DNA of 64,000 nucleotides from Alphaproteobacteria bacterium. Lineage in GTDB: Bacteria; Pseudomonadota; Alphaproteobacteria; Micropepsales; Micropepsaceae. Below are positions 59,301 to 64,000 of this stretch, in pieces; position 1 is the first letter of the stretch, and each line of letters starts with the position of its first letter. The stretch spans positions 1-64,000 of the forward strand of contig JAJPHG010000026.1 in assembly GCA_021325375.1 (NCBI GenBank), written 5' to 3'. The position numbers and the translations under genes are program-made. The notes under the pieces are model-generated. The model did no database searches and was not told where the DNA came from. It saw nothing but the letters and a program-made list of their open reading frames with translations.

Positions 59301-61343
59301 TTACCAGACCTGGACCCGGTCTTTGGGCGCCAAAAAGAGCTTCTGCCCCGGTTTTACGGTGAAGGCCGGATACCAGGCGTCCAGGTTACGGACGGTATCG
59401 CCCCGGTACTCGGCCGGCGCGTGGCCGTCGGTCTTGACCTGCTGGCGCAGCGCCGCGTCGCGGACCTTCTCCCGCCAGCTCTGGGTATAGGCGAGGAAGA
59501 AGCGCTGATCGCCCGTGAGCCCCTGCATCACCGGCGCGGGCTTGCCGTGCAGCGACAGGACATAGGCGTCGTGAGAAGCCGAAAGGCCGGCCACGTCGGC
59601 GATGTTCTCGCTCAAGGTCTGCTTGCCGTTGACCGCGAGATCGGGGAACGGCCGGTATCCGTCGAACTGCCGGGCGAGCTGCGCCGAGGCGCCCTGGAAG
59701 TGCGCGAGGTCGGCGGGCGTCCACCAGTTGATGAGGCGGCCCTGGGCATCGAACTGGCTGCCCTGGTCGTCGAAGCTGTGGCTGATCTCGTGGCCGATCG
59801 TCGCGCCGATGGAGCCGAAATTGTAGGCGTCATCGGCGTCGGGATCGAAGTAGGGCGGCTGCAGGATCGCCGCGGGGAAGTTCAGCGCATTGCCGAGCGG
59901 ATGGTTCACCGCGTTCACCTCCTGCGGCAGCATCGACCATTCCTTGCGGTCGACCGGGCCGTGGAGTTTGGCGAGATTGCGCTTGTACTCGAACATCTCC
60001 GCGCGCTCTTCGTTGCCGAGCGCGTCGCCGCGCATGACGTCGAACGCGGAATAGTCGATCCAGCTGTCGGGATAGCCGACGCCGATATAGAGCGTGTCGA
60101 GCTTCGCCAGCGCCTTGGCCTTCGTCTGGGGCGACATCCAGGCGAGCTTCTCGATGCGCGCGTGATAGGCGGCGAGCAAATCCTTCACCATCGCCTGGAT
60201 GCGCGTCTTCGACGACGGCGGGAAGTATTTCGCGGCATACATCTTGCCGACCGCCTCTCCCAGCGCCGCGTTGGTCGCGTCGATGGCGCGCTTCCAGCGG
60301 TCGCGCAGCTTGGGTGTGCCCGACAGATCGGTGCCGTAGAACGCGAAATGCTCGTCGACGAACGCCTTCGGCAGCACGTTCGAATAGTGGTCGAGAAGAC
60401 GGAACGTCAGATAGTCCTTCCACAGCGCGACCGGCTCGCCGGCCACGAGCTTGGAGATGCCCACGACCGCGCTCGGATGCCAGACGATGAAATCGTTCTG
60501 GCCTCCCATGCCCGCCGCGCCGAAATAGGCGTTCCAATCCATGCCCGGCGCCTTCGCGGTGAAGTCCGCGCGCTTCCACGGGTTATCCGCCTTGTGCACG
60601 TCCTCGCTGGCCTCGCGCGTGCCATGCGTCTGCGCGATCTTGGTCTCGAGCGCGAAGATGGCGGCGGCCTTCTTGTCGGCGTCCGCGATCCTGGCGAGCT
60701 TGAGCACATTGACGATATGCGCGCGGTACTGGTCGCGCAGCTTCGCCATCTGCGGCGTCTGCTCGATGTAGTAATCGCGGTCGGGCATGCCGAGACCGCC
60801 CTGCAGCAGATAGGGCACGTTGTGGTCGGGGTCCGAGAAGCCCTGCGTGATCCAGACGCCGAAGACGTGGTCGGTGTAGAAGTTCGTCGAGTTCAGCGCG
60901 TCGACGTCGGCGCGCAGCGTGCTGCCCAGATAGGTCGACAGCGTCGTCTTGTCCTTGATCGCGGCGATGCGCGCCATGTCGGGGCCGAGCGGCGCCAGCC
61001 CCTTGGCGTCGATGCCGGCCTCGTCCAGATAGCTCGCATAGAAGTCGCCGACCTTCTGCGCGTCCGAGCCTTGCGCGGGCTTGGCCTTGGCCGCGTCCTC
61101 GATCAGCCCGCGCACGCGCTCGCGCGTCTTGTCGATCAGCACCGCGCCGGGGCCCTCGACGGCGCGGTCGGGCGGGATCACCGCCGTCTTGATCCAGGCG
61201 CCGTTCGCATACTTGTAGAAATCGTCGCCCGGCGCGACGGAGTGGTCGATGCCGGCCAGATCGATCCCATGCCCTGTGTCCGCGGCCAAAGCCGTGAAGG
61301 CGACGAGAACGGACGACAATGCTGCGATGCGGAACAGGCGCAT
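59301..61343 (-). CDS. M13-family metallopeptidase (neprilysin-like)
   Basis: The 680-residue protein has a signal peptide (MRLFRIAALSSVLVAFTALAADTG), the M13 N-terminal domain (DDFYKYANGAWIKTAVIPPDR at about 45) and the C-terminal gluzincin domain with IGHEISHSFDDQGSQFDAQG (HExxH zinc motif), ENIADVAG (third ligand Glu and Asp) and a final KDRVQVW. These exported peptidases cleave oligopeptides in the periplasm. Divergent from the RND pump gene. Confidence 0.95.
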   Translation of the reverse strand: MRLFRIAALSSVLVAFTALAADTGHGIDLAGIDHSVAPGDDFYKYANGAWIKTAVIPPDRAVEGPGAVLIDKTRERVRGLIEDAAKAKPAQGSDAQKVGDFYASYLDEAGIDAKGLAPLGPDMARIAAIKDKTTLSTYLGSTLRADVDALNSTNFYTDHVFGVWITQGFSDPDHNVPYLLQGGLGMPDRDYYIEQTPQMAKLRDQYRAHIVNVLKLARIADADKKAAAIFALETKIAQTHGTREASEDVHKADNPWKRADFTAKAPGMDWNAYFGAAGMGGQNDFIVWHPSAVVGISKLVAGEPVALWKDYLTFRLLDHYSNVLPKAFVDEHFAFYGTDLSGTPKLRDRWKRAIDATNAALGEAVGKMYAAKYFPPSSKTRIQAMVKDLLAAYHARIEKLAWMSPQTKAKALAKLDTLYIGVGYPDSWIDYSAFDVMRGDALGNEERAEMFEYKRNLAKLHGPVDRKEWSMLPQEVNAVNHPLGNALNFPAAILQPPYFDPDADDAYNFGSIGATIGHEISHSFDDQGSQFDAQGRLINWWTPADLAHFQGASAQLARQFDGYRPFPDLAVNGKQTLSENIADVAGLSASHDAYVLSLHGKPAPVMQGLTGDQRFFLAYTQSWREKVRDAALRQQVKTDGHAPAEYRGDTVRNLDAWYPAFTVKPGQKLFLAPKDRVQVW

Positions 61344-61505
61344 GAGAATCCCCTGATAGAACGGCGCGGACCATAGCGCCGCGCGGGCGACTGGCAAAAA
61401 ACTTCGGCGTGAAGTCCCAGAGTAAACGAACTTTCATGAAGCCGTCGCGCTATTTGGGCGGCTGCGCGCAAACCGCCGCCCGGCCAACGCATTTGCGCAT
61501 GGCTT

Positions 61506-61521
61506 CTCACGTCAACGTGAG
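61506..61521. promoter_or_regulatory. Inverted repeat upstream of the RND gene
   Basis: CTCACGTCAACGTGAG, a 7-bp inverted repeat with two-base centre, followed by CCCTTTTTG, in the 243-bp divergent region. It could be an operator or a leader terminator. Confidence 0.4.
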
Positions 61522-61586
61522 CCCTTTTTGCCTTCATTCGGACACGACGCGCCACAATCTTCCATGCGCGCTATTTGGAGGGAGCC

Positions 61587-64000
61587 ATGCGCGCGTTGAC
61601 CCAGGCGGGATTGAAGAGCCCGGCTGCGATCGCCGTCGGCGTCGCGGTGACGATCCTCTTCGGCGTCTTCGCCCTTTACAGCCTGCCCATCCAGCTCTTC
61701 CCCGACATCGACCGCCCGCAGATCGGCATCGAGACCGATTGGCGCGCCGAGACGCCGCGCGAGGTCGAATCGCAGCTCGTCCAGCCCGAGGAGGACGTGC
61801 TGCAGGGCATCCCGGGCCTTCAGGAGATGGACGGCTTCGCCAACAGCGGCGGCGGCTATGTCCAGCTCACCTTCGCGCTCGGCACCGACATGAAGAACAC
61901 GCTGGTCGACGTGATCGGCAGGCTGAACCGGCTGCCGCCCCTCCCCGCCGACGCGCAGAAGCCCTTCGTCCAGCTCGCCAGCACCCAGAGCGCCAATTCG
62001 CTGCTGCTCTACGTCTTCATGCAGAAGATGCCGGGCAACACCCGCGACGTGAACGCCTATACGCAATGGCTCAAGGATACGGTCATCCCGCGTCTGGAAG
62101 CGGTGCCGGGCGTGGGCTCGGCGCAGATCAACTCGAACGGCGGCACCGACGAGATCGACATCGTCTTCGATCCGATGCGCGCCGCCCAGCTCGGCGTGCA
62201 AATCCCCAAGATGGCGCAGCAGATCAGCGGCGCCGAGGACGTCTCCGGCGGCACGATCGACGTCGGCCGGCGCCAATACGGGCTCGAGTTCCGCGGCCGC
62301 TATTCGGTTCAGGCGCTGAAGAACCTCATCCTGGAATGGCGTGACGGCAAGCCGGTGCATCTGGGCGACATCGCCGACGTCCATATCGGGCGCAGCAAGG
62401 CGACCGGCTTCGCCTACCAGAACGGCAACCCTGCCCTGGGCTTGCAGGTCTTCCGCGCCGACGGCGCCAACGTGCTCGCGACCGTCAACGCCGTAAAGGC
62501 CGAGATCGAGAAGATCAACGCAGGCGCCGCCAAAGAGCAAGGTGTCAGGCTCGCCTGGTCCTTCGATCCCTCGCACTTCATCAACCAGGCGATGGGCATG
62601 GTCACGTCCGACCTGATCATCGGCATCCTGCTCGCGGTCGGCGTCTTGTGGTTCTTCATGCGCGAATGGCGCGGCACGCTGATCATCTCGGCCGCGATCC
62701 CGATCTGCCTGATGGCCGACGTGATCCTGCTCAACCTCGCGGGACGCACGCTCAACGTCGTCTCGCTCGCGGGCCTCGCCTTCGCCACCGGTATCGTGCT
62801 CGACGCGGCGATCGTCGCGTTCGAGAACATCCTGCGCCTGCGCGAGCGCGGCATGCCTGCCGCCGAGGCCTCCGAAACCGGCACGCATCAGGTATGGGGA
62901 GCGCTGCTCGCCTCGACCGCGACCAATGTCGCGATCTTCCTGCCGGTGATCTTCCTGAAAGACGTCGAGGGCCAGCTCTTCGCAGACCTCTCCCTCACCA
63001 TCGCTTTCGCAGTGGGCGTGTCGCTGATCGTCGCGGTGACGGTGGTGCCGGTGATGGCGATGCTGTTCCTGAAGACGCGGCCCAAGATCGCCGACCTCGC
63101 CGGCACCTGGCGGCGGATCACCGACGTGATCATGAACCTGACCGATACGCCGAAGAAGCGCTGGTATTGGATCTTCGGACTGATCCTGGGCTCGATGGTG
63201 GGCACCTGGGCGCTGACGCCCAAGCTGCAATACCTGCCGCAGGTCAAGCGCGCGGCCATCGACGGCTTCATCCAGCTTCCGGCGTCCGCGACCGTCGATA
63301 CCGTCGACAAGAACATCGCCAAGCCGATCCTCAAGCGCTTGCAGCCCTATCTCGACGGCACCAAGCAGCCCAAGCTCCTCAACTACTACGTCAAGATGAA
63401 CGGCCCCGGATTCATGGATATGGCCGTGCGCGTGCCCAACGACGAGGACTTCCCGACGCTCGAGAAGATCGTGCGCAGCGAGATCATCAAGGACCTGCCC
63501 GATGCGCAGGCCTTTGCGCAGATGGGCAGCCTGTTCGGCGGCTTCGACGCGGGCGGCGGCGTCTCGATCAACATCCAGTCCAACGACGCCGACGCGATGC
63601 GCGCCGCCGCGCGCCGGGGCATGGACCTGCTGACGCAGAAATTCCCCGAAGGCGTGGTCAACACCAACCCGACGCTCGACTACGACCAGCCGCAGCTTCG
63701 GCTTCATCCCGACGACCGCTCCATCGCCGAGGTCGGATGGACGCGCGCCGACGTCGGCACGCTGACGCAGGCGCTCGGCGAAGGCGCCTATGTCGGCCAG
63801 CGCTATGACGGCGAGCAGCAGCTCTTCCTCATCCTCAAATCCCAGCCGCTCGCCTCGCCCGACGCGATCAGCGCGGCCCCGGTCGCGACGCCGTCGGGCG
63901 GCGTGGTCTCGTTCGGCCATCTCGTCTCGATGCAGAAGACCCTGGCGCCGAGCGGCACCTACCGCCTCGACAGGCGGCGCACCATCGCGCTCAACCTGAC
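61587..64000 (+). CDS. RND-family efflux permease, 5' part (continues beyond window)
   Basis: The frame from ATG 61587 (GGAGGGAGCC upstream) is open to the end of the window, giving 804 residues. It has the first membrane helix (IAVGVAVTILFGVFALYSLPIQLFPDIDRPQIGIETDW), periplasmic porter domains, and the helix 4-6 block (AMGMVTSDLIIGILLAVGVLWFFM...LNVVSLAGLAFATGIVLDAAIVAFENI) with the conserved Asp and Glu of helix 4. It is an inner-membrane proton antiporter of the AcrB/CzcA superfamily. No adaptor gene is upstream, so it may lie downstream outside the window. Confidence 0.95.
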   Translation, partial: MRALTQAGLKSPAAIAVGVAVTILFGVFALYSLPIQLFPDIDRPQIGIETDWRAETPREVESQLVQPEEDVLQGIPGLQEMDGFANSGGGYVQLTFALGTDMKNTLVDVIGRLNRLPPLPADAQKPFVQLASTQSANSLLLYVFMQKMPGNTRDVNAYTQWLKDTVIPRLEAVPGVGSAQINSNGGTDEIDIVFDPMRAAQLGVQIPKMAQQISGAEDVSGGTIDVGRRQYGLEFRGRYSVQALKNLILEWRDGKPVHLGDIADVHIGRSKATGFAYQNGNPALGLQVFRADGANVLATVNAVKAEIEKINAGAAKEQGVRLAWSFDPSHFINQAMGMVTSDLIIGILLAVGVLWFFMREWRGTLIISAAIPICLMADVILLNLAGRTLNVVSLAGLAFATGIVLDAAIVAFENILRLRERGMPAAEASETGTHQVWGALLASTATNVAIFLPVIFLKDVEGQLFADLSLTIAFAVGVSLIVAVTVVPVMAMLFLKTRPKIADLAGTWRRITDVIMNLTDTPKKRWYWIFGLILGSMVGTWALTPKLQYLPQVKRAAIDGFIQLPASATVDTVDKNIAKPILKRLQPYLDGTKQPKLLNYYVKMNGPGFMDMAVRVPNDEDFPTLEKIVRSEIIKDLPDAQAFAQMGSLFGGFDAGGGVSINIQSNDADAMRAAARRGMDLLTQKFPEGVVNTNPTLDYDQPQLRLHPDDRSIAEVGWTRADVGTLTQALGEGAYVGQRYDGEQQLFLILKSQPLASPDAISAAPVATPSGGVVSFGHLVSMQKTLAPSGTYRLDRRRTIALNL

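Noticed and set aside
59265..61376. Plus-strand frame of 703 codons antisense to the M13 peptidase
   Set aside because: Arg/Asp/Val-rich shadow; the M13 gene on the other strand is complete with HExxH.
61512..63920. Minus-strand frame of 802 codons over the RND gene
   Set aside because: Shadow of the RND permease, which has canonical helices and motifs on the plus strand.

Overview
The window looks like a chromosomal segment of a high-GC, soil-type alphaproteobacterium. Pointers are the MlaE-type permease fused to an N-terminal STAS domain, PAS_5-family proteins, a Coq4-like protein, DUF1328 and DUF2089 genes and many dispersed intergenic hairpin repeats. I cannot name a genus; a Rhizomicrobium/Caulobacterales-like relative is only a guess. 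Protein names come from reading the translations, with no database search.

Layout. 1-1158 is the 3' end of groEL. 1.3-11.5 kb is a mixed regulatory region: two paralogous divergent PAS_5/XRE modules, further small XRE genes (one frameshifted), a TonB-like protein, a DUF2089 gene coupled to a membrane protein, a TetR/Coq4 pair with an evident operator, and a fasciclin protein divergent from an ECF sigma/anti-sigma pair. 11.5-17.1 kb holds a glycosidase-like gene broken by an in-frame TGA and a run of small secreted proteins. 17.2-24 kb holds thrS, infC (apparent AUA start), a serine/threonine dehydratase, znuA and an EamA transporter. 24.3-28.2 kb is a tightly coupled four-gene operon (lysine 2,3-aminomutase, two ATP-grasp ligases, a cysteine-cluster protein) that looks like an uncharacterised small-molecule pathway. 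28.7-31.5 kb encodes lipid A or polyprenyl-phosphate-sugar modification enzymes.

32289-32379 is tRNA-Ser(GGA). Its 3' end is duplicated as a 15-bp direct repeat at 45974-45988, so the 13.6 kb between is an integrated genomic island. The island carries a left regulatory module (ribbon-helix-helix, excisionase-like), a non-coding stretch rich in GGGGCC/TAGGGG motifs, cargo (GloVer-repeat protein, unknown protein, esterase), IS5 and integrase remnants, a two-gene Hachiman-type anti-phage system (hamA-hamB) and a P4-type integrase at the right end. A HEPN-motif protein sits just outside the right border.

47.2-64 kb returns to ordinary chromosome: nitronate monooxygenase, a PI-PLC-like lipoprotein, a four-gene Mla/MCE lipid transporter operon, an SDR, a glycosidase-like secreted protein, a DUF969-DUF979-DUF2891 operon, an RcnB-like protein, an M13 peptidase and the 5' part of an RND efflux pump. 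Several families of inverted-repeat elements recur between genes, mostly at gene ends.
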